Assembly: GCF_031455095.1 (NCBI RefSeq)
Contig: NZ_JAVDSB010000014.1
Coordinates: forward strand, 62,001 to 126,000
Source of the DNA: Paenibacillus_E qinlingensis_A
GTDB lineage: Bacteria > Bacillota > Bacilli > Paenibacillales > NBRC-103111
Length of the DNA: 64,000 nucleotides
Reading direction: 5' to 3'
Positions 34,698-43,544 of this stretch are shown here, in pieces (positions within the stretch are counted from its first letter, which is position 1; each line of letters begins with the position of its first letter). The notes below the pieces were generated by a model, which made no database searches, was not told where the DNA came from, and saw only the letters and a program-made list of their open reading frames with translations. The translations under genes were made by a program, and so were the position numbers.

Positions 34698-35854
34698 TTC
34701 GAGTTCTCAGTCAGACGTGCTTTTCTCTCTTTCTCATCGTGTTTTTCACCGGCTGCACCGATTTCGTCGAGCCCAATCAATTGGCTTTTGTCGTAGGGAC
34801 AGCCATTGATCATGTGGAGAACGGGAACATTGAAGTTAGCCATCAGATCGCAATTCCCTCTCAGATGAATGCCCCCAAAAGTGGGGGAACCGGTAATGCG
34901 GATAGTTTCTTCGTCATGACGGCACAAGGTAAGGATGTATTTGAAGCAACTGAGAAAATTCAAAGAGATATGTCCCGTAGATTGATGACGAGCCATCGTA
35001 TATTGATCGCGATCAGCGAAGAATTTTTCAATAAGAATGATATAAGCAAATTATTTGATAAGTTGGGCAGAGACCCAGCAAATAATCAACGAGACATTAC
35101 GCTCATGATTAAAGGCAGCAGTGCCAAGGATTTCCTTCTCCTTAAGCATCCATTAGAGAATCTATCCAGCATCGCTGCTGGAAAAGAGATTCAAATCAAC
35201 GGAATGAGGAATTTCTCAACCAGACAATTTATTATCGACAATGTCTCTGAAGAACACCGTTCTCTTGTGCCCACTTTTCAGATCAAGAATAGGAAGGTAA
35301 ACACAAAAAAAGAGGAGCCTCTTGCCATATTTTCCGGATATGCCATCTTGAACAAAAATCTGAAAGTCAGTGGCTTATTGGACGATGCGGAAGGCTCCGA
35401 CGTTGCTTGGATATCTGGTAAAGAAAAATCACAAGGTCTTACGATTACTTGGAAGGACGGCACCGGTATCTTATCATTTCGCTTAACGCATCTTAGGAGC
35501 CACTTTCAATCCGTAAGTGATAATGATTCTCATCGGGTTGCAGTAACGGTGAGGGCACAAGCCTATCTTCTGGAAAATACTACTTCATTAGACATGTCCG
35601 CAGCAGACAATATCTTGGAAGTCCAGCAATACGTGGACGAACAAGTCCAAAAAAAATTACAGCTAACACTGGGAAAAGTTCAAAATTGGGGAACCGATGT
35701 TTTCGGGATTGGCGCTTATCTTCATCGTCAATATCCATCCTGGTGGAAGTCACAAAAAGAGGATTGGGATGACAATTTTAAAAAAGTCGACGTCACGGTC
35801 CAAGCAAAAATACTAATACGCTCTTTGGGAACGCTAGGCGGGCAATTAAAATAA
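34694..35854 (+). CDS. Ger(x)C-family germination lipoprotein
   Basis: 386 residues. The signal peptide ends in the lipobox FFTGCTDF (Cys about residue 20), as expected for the C subunit of germinant receptors. Family blocks include NQLAFVVGTAIDH, DVFEATEKIQRDMSRRLMTSHRILIAISEEF and a C-terminal VQQYVDEQVQKKLQLTL helix. Contrast with the cysteine-less paralogue at 27684. Confidence 0.88.
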   Translation: MIRVLSQTCFSLFLIVFFTGCTDFVEPNQLAFVVGTAIDHVENGNIEVSHQIAIPSQMNAPKSGGTGNADSFFVMTAQGKDVFEATEKIQRDMSRRLMTSHRILIAISEEFFNKNDISKLFDKLGRDPANNQRDITLMIKGSSAKDFLLLKHPLENLSSIAAGKEIQINGMRNFSTRQFIIDNVSEEHRSLVPTFQIKNRKVNTKKEEPLAIFSGYAILNKNLKVSGLLDDAEGSDVAWISGKEKSQGLTITWKDGTGILSFRLTHLRSHFQSVSDNDSHRVAVTVRAQAYLLENTTSLDMSAADNILEVQQYVDEQVQKKLQLTLGKVQNWGTDVFGIGAYLHRQYPSWWKSQKEDWDDNFKKVDVTVQAKILIRSLGTLGGQLK

Positions 35855-35875
35855 TTAGGGTAAGGAGTGGGGAAT

Positions 35876-36976
35876 TTGAAAATAAGTGGTTATCAAATCT
35901 TTTGGATGGTTACCATTTCTTCCATCATCTTGGTTTCCTACCTCCCCATCCAATTGGCCGCGGAGCAGTCGTATCAAGATTGTTGGATATCCATTCTACT
36001 TGGAAGCATGATCATGCTGGCAATCACTTGGATCATGCTCCGTGTATGCATGCAGAATAAAGATAAAACGTTAGTCAGTTTCATGAAAGATCTCTTGGGC
36101 ACTGTGATTGGTAAAATCGTTGTCATCCTGTATTTCCTGCTATGGTTTATGCAAATGACCAATATTGTTAGATGTATGGCCGAATTTGTAAATTTAGTTC
36201 TGGTCCATAACACGCCGATGATTGTCATTATCTTATGCATGTTATTTCTCGTTGCCTATGCGGTTCATAAAGGAGGCCTTACGACGATTAGTCGTTGTGC
36301 TGAGATTATTGGTCCTGTATTTGTCTTCATGTTCTTCGTACAGCTATTCTTGAATCCTCAGGACATGAAGTTGAATCGGATGCTGCCCATCTATGTAGAT
36401 TCAGGTTGGCAACATATTCTTAATGGGACCTTTATGGCGTACAGCCAAATGGTAGACCCCTCCATCATTCTCATGCTTTTCTTTTTCGCTGAGAATAAGC
36501 GCACCGCCAAGAGAGCGATCCTGTGGGGGACTGCTCTATCCATGTTATGGGGTCTACTAGCTACGCTGGTACTTCTCTTCATTACTGGCCCCAATATGCT
36601 TGCTAAATTAGTTACTCCTGTCTATTCACTTACCAAATTTATATCCATTCTCAATTTCGTTCAAAATATCGATGCTTTCTTCATACCACTATGGCTGATT
36701 GGTGCCTTCGTTAAAATTGCGGTATGCTTGTTCATCCTTAGTTATGGTTTATCGGAGTGGACTGGATTTAAGAATTGGAAGTTGATTTCTTGGGTGATGA
36801 CTGTGATCATGTTCGTCTTTGTGATTTATATCACTCACCATATCCGGCTTTCGTACACGACTAAGAATATGTTTCTTCTCAGCTACTTTTACCCTGCCGT
36901 CTATCTAGTTATCCCCTTGATTCTATGGGGAATTGGCAGTATTCGAAATAGACGTAAAACATCTATGATCCATTAA
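35876..36976 (+). CDS. GerAB-type germination permease (second operon)
   Basis: About 366 residues, ten membrane segments, spore-germination permease family (YQIFWMVTISSIILVSYLP, YSLTKFISILNFVQNIDAFFIPLWLIGAFVKIAVCLF). The start is TTG 35876, eight bases after AAGGAG; a GTG at 35867 in the same frame lies on the ribosome binding site. Its 3' end overlaps the convergent sigma gene by 14 bases. Confidence 0.87.
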   Translation: MKISGYQIFWMVTISSIILVSYLPIQLAAEQSYQDCWISILLGSMIMLAITWIMLRVCMQNKDKTLVSFMKDLLGTVIGKIVVILYFLLWFMQMTNIVRCMAEFVNLVLVHNTPMIVIILCMLFLVAYAVHKGGLTTISRCAEIIGPVFVFMFFVQLFLNPQDMKLNRMLPIYVDSGWQHILNGTFMAYSQMVDPSIILMLFFFAENKRTAKRAILWGTALSMLWGLLATLVLLFITGPNMLAKLVTPVYSLTKFISILNFVQNIDAFFIPLWLIGAFVKIAVCLFILSYGLSEWTGFKNWKLISWVMTVIMFVFVIYITHHIRLSYTTKNMFLLSYFYPAVYLVIPLILWGIGSIRNRRKTSMIH

Positions 36977-37877
36977 TGACATGTTGAAGTTTGTCTGGAT
37001 TAAACATCGCGTAGATTCGTTGAATGGTCTTCGTAGGGGCATCCCATTCAAAGCAAATAACTGCGGTTGTTTTGCCATCTTTCGTTAGAAGAACCCCCGG
37101 CTGATCATTAACCTCAACAAGCGTTGCTTTCGTTTCAGGAAAGTAATTACTAGACAGCGCATTTAATATCTTGAGTACTCGTTCTCTTGTAAAGATAGGA
37201 TGAACTGCTGCTGATACTTTACCTCCACCGTCTGCAAACAAGATGACATCTTCGGTTAACATGTCCACCAAGGATTGAATATTACCATTGGATATAGCTG
37301 AAATGAATCGTGTCACCAGTTCCTTTTCTTCAACCGGATGGTGGGTTGTCATTTCATTGTTTTCTGAGGAGTCTTCTACTTTTTTCTTAACACGACTGAA
37401 AATCTTACGGCAGTTTACTTCCGATTTGTTAATCATCTCACTAATTTCACTATGCTCATAGGCGAAGACCTCTCTCAGAATAAACACAGCCCTCTCTGTG
37501 GGTGTAAGTTTATCCATCAAAATAAGAAAAGCATATGAAATCGTATCATGACGTTCTACGCTTTCTAATGGACGATCCTCATTCAGTTGCACAGTTGGTT
37601 CTGGAAGCCAATTACCAACGTAGCTGATTCTCTTTTTGCGCGCGGACTTTAATTCATTCAGACACCGATTAATCATCATTTTGCTTAAATACGATTTCAT
37701 ATTATGAATATTTTCATTGTGAGAACCATGCATGCTTATGAACAAATCTTGCACCATATCCTCTGCATCAGATCTAGAGCCCAACATCCGATAAGCAATG
37801 GAAAATAAATGAGGTTTGTACGTGACATACAATTCTTCCATACTGCTAATAGGTTGATCCACGGTGTAACTTTCCAT
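36963..37877 (-). CDS. ECF41-family sigma factor with SnoaL-like C-terminal domain
   Basis: 304 residues. Regions 2 and 4 (SIAYRMLGSRSDAEDMVQDLF ... LTPTERAVFILREVFAYEHSEISEMI) are followed by an NTF2/SnoaL-like extension. All three motifs diagnostic of ECF41 are present: WLPEP (residues 90-94), DGGGK (216-220) and NPDKL (293-297). In this family the C-terminal domain replaces a separate anti-sigma factor and tunes activity. A TGTCACA/TGTC promoter upstream argues for autoregulation. Confidence 0.92.
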   Translation of the reverse strand: MESYTVDQPISSMEELYVTYKPHLFSIAYRMLGSRSDAEDMVQDLFISMHGSHNENIHNMKSYLSKMMINRCLNELKSARKKRISYVGNWLPEPTVQLNEDRPLESVERHDTISYAFLILMDKLTPTERAVFILREVFAYEHSEISEMINKSEVNCRKIFSRVKKKVEDSSENNEMTTHHPVEEKELVTRFISAISNGNIQSLVDMLTEDVILFADGGGKVSAAVHPIFTRERVLKILNALSSNYFPETKATLVEVNDQPGVLLTKDGKTTAVICFEWDAPTKTIQRIYAMFNPDKLQHVINGS

Positions 37878-38001
37878 AATACTCCTCCTGCTTACTACGA
37901 GTAATCTCGGTCATATCTACTTATTATTCTTCATCTTCAAGTGAACCATGCTCGGTAAAAGAATAAACATGGCATGAGACAAACAAAGCGTCCTTAGATA
38001 A

Positions 38002-38028
38002 GACAACTGACGAAGCCTAAGTGTGACA
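38002..38028 (-). promoter_or_regulatory. ECF41 autoregulatory promoter
   Basis: Minus strand TGTCACA, 16 bases, TGTC. It matches the AhpD promoter at 32570 in both elements, in spacing and in flanking bases (CTT after -35, TTAT after -10). The leader to the ATG at 37877 is about 115 bases with no gene seen. Confidence 0.78.
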
Positions 38029-38040
38029 TTTATTCTCAAT

Positions 38041-38068
38041 AAAAAAAACAGCCAATGAATTGGCTGTT
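38041..38068 (-). terminator. Terminator after Gfo/Idh gene
   Basis: ACAGCCAA/TTGGCTGT hairpin followed by eight T on the minus strand. Confidence 0.88.
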
Positions 38069-38082
38069 CTAACTTCAAGTAT

Positions 38083-39171
38083 TTAGCATGGCAACTCGAC
38101 TGATACCTCACGACGGGCAGACGCAGAACGCAGTACGCCATCAATAATCGCTTGCTGGATGAGAATTTGATCCCCAGGAATGGGTGCAGGTCGACCATCT
38201 CGCACAGCTTCAGCGAAATCATGCACTTTTTGATCAAATAAGTTCAATTTATGTTCGACAATCGGAATTGGCGTGGAGGTATGGCCACCAAACTCATCAT
38301 GAAATAACGTGATGGAACCAACGGATCCGTCCCAAACACCTGACCAAGGTCCAGAACCTGCCGGCATGACCTTCAGGCCAGCATCCGTACCGAGGAACAT
38401 CGTTGGGCCGAGGGTATCCATGTGCATCGCCCACGATATTTTGAACTGCAGCACAAGGTCGTTCTCGAAACGCACCATGGCGATGCCGAAATCTTCGACC
38501 TCAAACTTACTCGCTTCAGGATGGTAACGTGCATTTGTACCGAAATGGTTGGACGTAAAAGCAGACACGGTAAGTGGACGAGGGTATCCTAACGTGTTAA
38601 GTGCCATGTCCAATGAATAACAGCCAATATCCGCCATCGCCCCTGCTCCCGCCAGCGCTTGACTGATGAATGTCCCTCCTGGCATACCACGACGACGCCC
38701 GCCACCTGTTTCTACATAATAGACATTACCAAGACGCCCAGACTGCACAATCGTTTGTAATAGCTTCATATTCGGATCATAGCGGGGCTGAAAGCCAAGT
38801 GTTAGCATTTTTCCGCTTTCTTTCGCCGCCTGGGTCATATCAATACCTTCTTGCAGGGTTACTGACATTGGCTTCTCCAGCAGTACGTTCTTACCAGCAC
38901 GTAGTGAATCAACAGTCGTCACATGGTGGGAGACATTCGGCGTACAGATACTAACCCCGTCCAAATCTAGGCGCAATAAATCATTATGATTTTCAAAGTA
39001 AGCCGCTTCCGTCAAGCCTTCTGCCTGCGTAAATGCGAGTGCTTTACCCGGAATCACGTCTGCCACGCCAACAATTTCAACATAGTCTAGCTTTTTATAC
39101 GCAGATACATGGGCCCTAGCAATGCCACCAGTTCCAATAATGCCAATACGAAGTTTTTTGCTCATTATCAT
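38083..39171 (-). CDS. Gfo/Idh/MocA-family oxidoreductase
   Basis: 362 residues. Rossmann start LRIGIIGTGGIARAHVSAYKKL, then GVSICTPNVSHHVTTVDSLRAGKNVLLEKPMSVTL with the catalytic-domain EKP motif, and a C-terminal beta-sheet domain (GGGRRRGMPGGTFISQALAGAGAMADIGCYSLDMALNTLG). NAD(P)-dependent sugar or inositol dehydrogenase by family; the substrate is undetermined. Monocistronic with its own terminator. Confidence 0.85.
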   Translation of the reverse strand: MIMSKKLRIGIIGTGGIARAHVSAYKKLDYVEIVGVADVIPGKALAFTQAEGLTEAAYFENHNDLLRLDLDGVSICTPNVSHHVTTVDSLRAGKNVLLEKPMSVTLQEGIDMTQAAKESGKMLTLGFQPRYDPNMKLLQTIVQSGRLGNVYYVETGGGRRRGMPGGTFISQALAGAGAMADIGCYSLDMALNTLGYPRPLTVSAFTSNHFGTNARYHPEASKFEVEDFGIAMVRFENDLVLQFKISWAMHMDTLGPTMFLGTDAGLKVMPAGSGPWSGVWDGSVGSITLFHDEFGGHTSTPIPIVEHKLNLFDQKVHDFAEAVRDGRPAPIPGDQILIQQAIIDGVLRSASARREVSVELPC

Positions 39172-39366
39172 CCATCCTTCTTTCTGCTACAAGTATATGA
39201 AAATCAACTCATCCTATATGGTGTATACAGATTGACAATAGCATATAGACGCACAACTTTTTAGTTCATATTGGTGTCACAGAACGTGCAATATCACGAC
39301 AATAGATCAGTAGATGAATAGGCGAAACAATAAAAAAACAACCAGCAGGAGCTGGTTGCCTTTGTA

Positions 39367-40173
39367 TTAATTCTGATTCACGTGATATCTCCCCTTGGGT
39401 ATGACCAAAGGAGAACCGGAAACCGGGTCTTCGATAACCGCACAATCAAGCCCGAAGATGTCTTTCACCAAGGTGCTTGTGATCACTTGGGAGGGCTCTC
39501 CTTCTGCCACAAGCGTTCCTTTGTACAGAGCAAAAATATGGTCGGCATAACGCGCGGACAAATTAATATCATGAAGAACCATGACAATCGTCGTCCCGTA
39601 TTTCCGGTTAAGATCGGTAAGCAGGTCCAGAATCTCGACTTGATACGTGATATCTAGAAAGGTTGTTGGTTCATCCAGAAATAAAATATCCGTTTGTTGG
39701 GCAAGAGCCATTGCAATCCAGACGCGCTGCCTTTGACCACCTGAAAGCTCATCAATATTGGCATTGGCAAGTTCGGTAATATTCATGATTTCCATGGCTT
39801 CGGCTACGGCTTCATAGTCTTTCTTGCTCCATCCGCTAAATAACGCTTGATGCGGAAATCTACCGCGTCCCACTAAATCCGCAACGGAAATACCTTCTGG
39901 TACAATGGGAGATTGCGGCAGCAGACCCAAAACACGAGCCAATTGCTTCGGCGGAATTTTATCAATTTGTTTTCCATCCAGGGTAATATTTCCTGATTCC
40001 GGCTTAATGAGTCTTGCCAGTGTTTTGAGAAGCGTAGACTTGCCACAAGCGTTGGCTCCAATAATAACGCTGACTTTGTTACTGGGAATAACTAGACTGA
40101 CGCCTTGGATGATTGTTTTATGATCATAGCCTGAGACGGTTTGATCGGCTTGAAAAAGGTGTGTCGGCTTCAT
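39367..40173 (-). CDS. Ferric-siderophore ABC ATPase (FecE/FhuC-like)
   Basis: 268 residues. Walker A GANACGKSTLL, signature ELSGGQRQRVWIAMALAQ, Walker B ILFLDEPTTFLDI, H-loop VLHDINLSARY, LPQSPIVPEGI Q-loop. Typical FecE/FhuC ATPase. Last of a four-gene operon; its start shares one base with the stop of the permease before it. Confidence 0.88.
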   Translation of the reverse strand: MKPTHLFQADQTVSGYDHKTIIQGVSLVIPSNKVSVIIGANACGKSTLLKTLARLIKPESGNITLDGKQIDKIPPKQLARVLGLLPQSPIVPEGISVADLVGRGRFPHQALFSGWSKKDYEAVAEAMEIMNITELANANIDELSGGQRQRVWIAMALAQQTDILFLDEPTTFLDITYQVEILDLLTDLNRKYGTTIVMVLHDINLSARYADHIFALYKGTLVAEGEPSQVITSTLVKDIFGLDCAVIEDPVSGSPLVIPKGRYHVNQN

Positions 40174-41204
40174 TATAAATCTCCCTTTCGATTCATTCGG
40201 ATTAGCAAAAAGATCAGATACGGTGCTCCGAGAATTCCGGTTATGATACCCACAGGGAATCTGGTTTCGAAAGCGAATTGCCCGATGAGGTCTGATGCCA
40301 AAACTAAACTAACGCCAACTAGACCTGCCGGAATTGCGTTTGAGAAACCAACCCCGACTAATCTTTTAGCAATCGGTCCTGAAAGGAAAGCGACAAAGGC
40401 GATTGGCCCCGTTGTAGCTGTAGCAAGAGCAACCAGGAAGACGGCACTTAGAATTAAGGCAATTCTTGTCATGTCTGTGTTTACACCTAATGTTGTTGCC
40501 GATTGCTCGCCAAGCTCCAGCAGGCTCAGATGTTTGCCGAGCACGATAAGGAGAGGTGAGAAGATCAGTACCGTTATGATCAGAGGCGGAAGTTCATACA
40601 ATTGAACGCCATTGAGGCTGCCGCTAAGCCATCTGAACGCTGCAGGTAAATCTTGCTGTGCACCAACCAGTAACAGATAAGAGATGACAGAGTCCAGCAT
40701 AGCTTGTATCCCTATGCCGATCAGAATTAATCGCCCGATCGAAAATATTTTTCCTCTGGACAACACATAAATGAACAAAACAGTAGCCAGCCCGGCAATC
40801 ACGGAAGCGACGGAAACAACCGTGTTATTCGCGTGAAGGACGAGGATGCAAAAAACGGCTGCCGCGCTCGAACCAGCGGTGATGCCGATGACATTTGGGT
40901 TGGCAAGCGGGTTACGCAACATCGTCTGGAAGGTATTTCCTGCAATTCCAAAAGCAAATCCGGCAAAAAGACCTGCTAACATTCTCGGTAAACGTACGGT
41001 ATTGATCGCAAATGACACACCTTGAAGCTCTTCCCCCATGAGCACGCGAATGACATCTTTCACCGGGTAAAAAGTAGTCCCCAGTAAAAGCATGGCACAG
41101 CAAAGGGCGAAGGAGAGTAAGGCAAGTATGCTAGTAACAAGGACCCATCGCCGACGTCTTTGACGTCTTCCCGACATAATAAATGCAATAGAAGTATTTG
41201 TCAT
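40173..41204 (-). CDS. Ferric-siderophore ABC permease (FecCD family)
   Basis: 343 residues, about nine or ten membrane segments. Contains RLPRMLAGLFAGFAFGIAGNTFQTMLRNPLANPNVIGITAGSSAAAVF and GPIAFVAFLSGPIAKRLVGV, the BtuC/FecCD signature blocks. Partner of the next permease; the two overlap by four bases. Confidence 0.88.
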   Translation of the reverse strand: MTNTSIAFIMSGRRQRRRRWVLVTSILALLSFALCCAMLLLGTTFYPVKDVIRVLMGEELQGVSFAINTVRLPRMLAGLFAGFAFGIAGNTFQTMLRNPLANPNVIGITAGSSAAAVFCILVLHANNTVVSVASVIAGLATVLFIYVLSRGKIFSIGRLILIGIGIQAMLDSVISYLLLVGAQQDLPAAFRWLSGSLNGVQLYELPPLIITVLIFSPLLIVLGKHLSLLELGEQSATTLGVNTDMTRIALILSAVFLVALATATTGPIAFVAFLSGPIAKRLVGVGFSNAIPAGLVGVSLVLASDLIGQFAFETRFPVGIITGILGAPYLIFLLIRMNRKGDL

Positions 41205-42241
41205 AATGAACGCACTTTCGATTTCATCGCTAGAATGATTAGTATTGGAGCTCCAATAAACGCAGTGACGACACCAACTTCGAGCTCTCCAGGGCTGCCG
41301 ACAAGCCGGCCGATGACATCGGATATGGTCAGAATGATGGCTCCTGAGAGGGCTGACATGGGAATAACGAAACGCAAGTCAGGACCAAGTATGAGGCGAA
41401 TGACATGTGTCGAGATAAGCCCGATAAATCCAATGGGCCCAGCGAGAGCAGTCGTTGCGCCGCACAGAATAACCCCTGCAAAGGCTGCAATAAACCGTAA
41501 TGTGCCTGTTCGAATACCCAAGCCGGTCGCAAGTTCATCTCCCAGTGCTAACGCATTGAGTGCAGGGCCAGAAATAATGCCGACCAATAGGCCTATGATC
41601 AGAAACGGGGTAAACGTAGCGACAGTATCCCAAGTAGCTGAGCCTACGCTGCCAACTGACCAGAACCTGAATTGATCCATGACATAAGAGCGTGGCACCA
41701 TAATCGCACTGACCAACGAAGATAGGGCGGCACTTGTGGCAGCCCCTGCCAAAAGAAGCTTGATGGGTGTGGCACCGCCACGCCCCATTGAGCCGATTCC
41801 AAATACGAAAATCGCAGTAAGTGCCGCTCCGGCTAAAGCCAACCAAATATATTGATTAGCCGTCGAAATGTTGAAGAAGGCAATGCCGCAAACGACGAAT
41901 AACGATGCGCCTGTGTTCACCCCAAGTATGCTCGGATCAGCAATGGGGTTACGCGTGACCGCTTGCATAAGCGCGCCAGAAACACCAAGTGCTGCACCGC
42001 AAAACAAACCAAAAACGGTTCGTGAGAACCGTTTTTGAACTATGCTTGCCCCGTAGGAGTCGACATTGGGGTGAAATAAACCATCAAATACATCTTGTAA
42101 TTTCACCACTCGAGAGCCGAAAGCTAGCGATGTAATTACACAAACGACAAGCAAGATTAGACAGATTAGTAGGACTGACACAAAATGCTTTGGAATATGC
42201 GAGTTTAGTTGTGTGCTGTCTGAAACCGATGAACGATTCAT
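41201..42241 (-). CDS. Ferric-siderophore ABC permease (FecCD family)
   Basis: 346 residues, FecCD family: FSRTVFGLFCGAALGVSGALMQAVTRNPIADPSILGVNTGASLFVV and GPIGFIGLISTHVIRLILGPDLRFVIPMSALSGAIILTISDVIGRLV. Follows the binding-protein gene by five bases. Confidence 0.88.
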   Translation of the reverse strand: MNRSSVSDSTQLNSHIPKHFVSVLLICLILLVVCVITSLAFGSRVVKLQDVFDGLFHPNVDSYGASIVQKRFSRTVFGLFCGAALGVSGALMQAVTRNPIADPSILGVNTGASLFVVCGIAFFNISTANQYIWLALAGAALTAIFVFGIGSMGRGGATPIKLLLAGAATSAALSSLVSAIMVPRSYVMDQFRFWSVGSVGSATWDTVATFTPFLIIGLLVGIISGPALNALALGDELATGLGIRTGTLRFIAAFAGVILCGATTALAGPIGFIGLISTHVIRLILGPDLRFVIPMSALSGAIILTISDVIGRLVGSPGELEVGVVTAFIGAPILIILAMKSKVRSL

Positions 42242-42245
42242 GGGT

Positions 42246-43325
42246 TTATTTAACTGCTGCTGCGATTAATTTCAAGTATTCATCAATCGTATAAGAGATT
42301 GAAAGTGGATTTGGATTTCCGGAAGCTGCCAGAGGTGTACCGTTACCAATCATCACAACAGCACCTTTTTGAACCGCTGGAATTTTACCAAGAATAGGAT
42401 CTGCTTTAACGGCTTGTAATAAAGCGTCATCTCCATATCCGATTAAGATATCCGCATCGTTAAGTGCATCCGCATTTTCAGAACTTAATTTTAAGTTGTA
42501 AGCGGTAGGGTCTGTAATTTTTTTCGTAACGCCATCCGAGTAAACCATGCCTAGCTCAATCAAGAAAGCACCACGAGGGTCAGCAGCTGTATAGATATTA
42601 ATTTTGGACAGATCCTTCGCGGAGAAGTTGGTAAATGCAACTTTTTTACCTTTCAACTGCGGGTACTCGCTAGCTTTTTTCTTGATTAGATCTTCGGTAT
42701 CCTTAATCAGTTTTTCGCCTTCCGCTTTCATCCCCATGCCTGTAGCATTAAACAGGACTTGCTCACGCCAGGTTGTTACCCAAGGGCTTTTTGCATAAGC
42801 GACTACGGGAGCGATTTTACTAAGTGTTTCATAATCTTTTTGTGTGATACCGGAGTAGGCAGCAAGGATAACATCCGGTTTTGAAGCTGAAATAGCCTCA
42901 AAATTAAGGCCATCTGTATCTTGGAAAACGTTAGGCTTATCTACGTTAAGTTCCTTAAGCTTTTTAGCTGTCCAAGGCAGAAGTCCACTTTTATCTTGTA
43001 CGCCGTAATTTGCCGCTGAGAAACCTACAGGTACAACGCCTAGCGCAAGTACAACATCATGGTTAGCCCATTGAATCGTAGCAACGCGTTTGGGTTTGCT
43101 TGGAATTGTCGTTTCGCCAAAAGCATGCTTGATAACGAGTGGATATTTGGTTGCATCTGCCGTAGTTGCCGCAGCAGTAGCAGCAGCACTCGCAACTGGC
43201 GTTGCTGCTGGCGTTGCGCTATCAGGCGTTGAGCCTGATTTCTCCGATGCACAACCAACAAGTGGTATCATAATTGCAGCTGAAATAAGTAAAGTTTTGA
43301 ATGCGATTTTTTGTTTTGTAAGCAT
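42246..43325 (-). CDS. Ferric-siderophore binding lipoprotein
   Basis: About 359 residues. The lipobox is PLVGCASEK, then an Ala/Thr-rich linker, then a FecB/FhuD-like type III binding fold (KYPLVIKHAFGETTIPSKPKRVATIQWANHDVVLALGVVPVGF ... GLLPWTAKKLKELNVDKPNVFQDTDGLNFEAISASKPDVILA). The start is ATG 43325; an in-frame upstream ATG at 43415 lies in the Fur box/promoter region. First gene of the operon. Confidence 0.88.
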   Translation of the reverse strand: MLTKQKIAFKTLLISAAIMIPLVGCASEKSGSTPDSATPAATPVASAAATAAATTADATKYPLVIKHAFGETTIPSKPKRVATIQWANHDVVLALGVVPVGFSAANYGVQDKSGLLPWTAKKLKELNVDKPNVFQDTDGLNFEAISASKPDVILAAYSGITQKDYETLSKIAPVVAYAKSPWVTTWREQVLFNATGMGMKAEGEKLIKDTEDLIKKKASEYPQLKGKKVAFTNFSAKDLSKINIYTAADPRGAFLIELGMVYSDGVTKKITDPTAYNLKLSSENADALNDADILIGYGDDALLQAVKADPILGKIPAVQKGAVVMIGNGTPLAASGNPNPLSISYTIDEYLKLIAAAVK

Positions 43326-43379
43326 GGATATTCCCGCCCTTTTCTTTTTTGTTTTGCGCTTTTTCGCGACCATTTCTGT

Positions 43380-43398
43380 GATAATGATTATCAATGTC
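43380..43398. promoter_or_regulatory. Fur box
   Basis: GATAATGATTATCAATGTC closely matches the 19-base Fur consensus GATAATGATTATCATTATC. It lies just downstream of the -10 element of the siderophore operon promoter, where bound Fur would block transcription under iron sufficiency. Confidence 0.85.
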
Positions 43399-43401
43399 AT
43401 T

Positions 43402-43430
43402 ACTATATATCCCACCTACTTGGTTGTCAA
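43402..43430 (-). promoter_or_regulatory. SigmaA-type promoter of siderophore operon
   Basis: Minus strand TTGACA, 17 bases, TATAGT, directly before the Fur box. Confidence 0.8.
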
Positions 43431-43461
43431 TGAAAATTTACGAACACGAAGCTGCGCAAAA

Positions 43462-43499
43462 AATCCCGATGCATCCTGGCTTCGAGCCGCATCGGGATT
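43462..43499. repeat. Dispersed hairpin repeat, copy 1 (terminator of LacI-module left operon)
   Basis: ATCCCGATG..GGCT..AGCC..CATCGGGAT palindrome after the secreted MBL gene. Related palindromes in the same orientation occur at 53576 and 55795. The flank ATGTGACAATTTTACGACAAAT resembles the flank of copy 3. It can act as a terminator for the minus-strand operon (A-run on the left). Confidence 0.8.
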
Positions 43500-43544
43500 G
43501 AAATTATGTGACAATTTTACGACAAATGAATTAAATTTGAGATT

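Noticed and set aside
39274..39301. TGTCACA at 39275 as a third ECF41 promoter
   Set aside because: At the 16-base spacing the bases are GACA, not (C/T)GTC, and no plus-strand gene follows.
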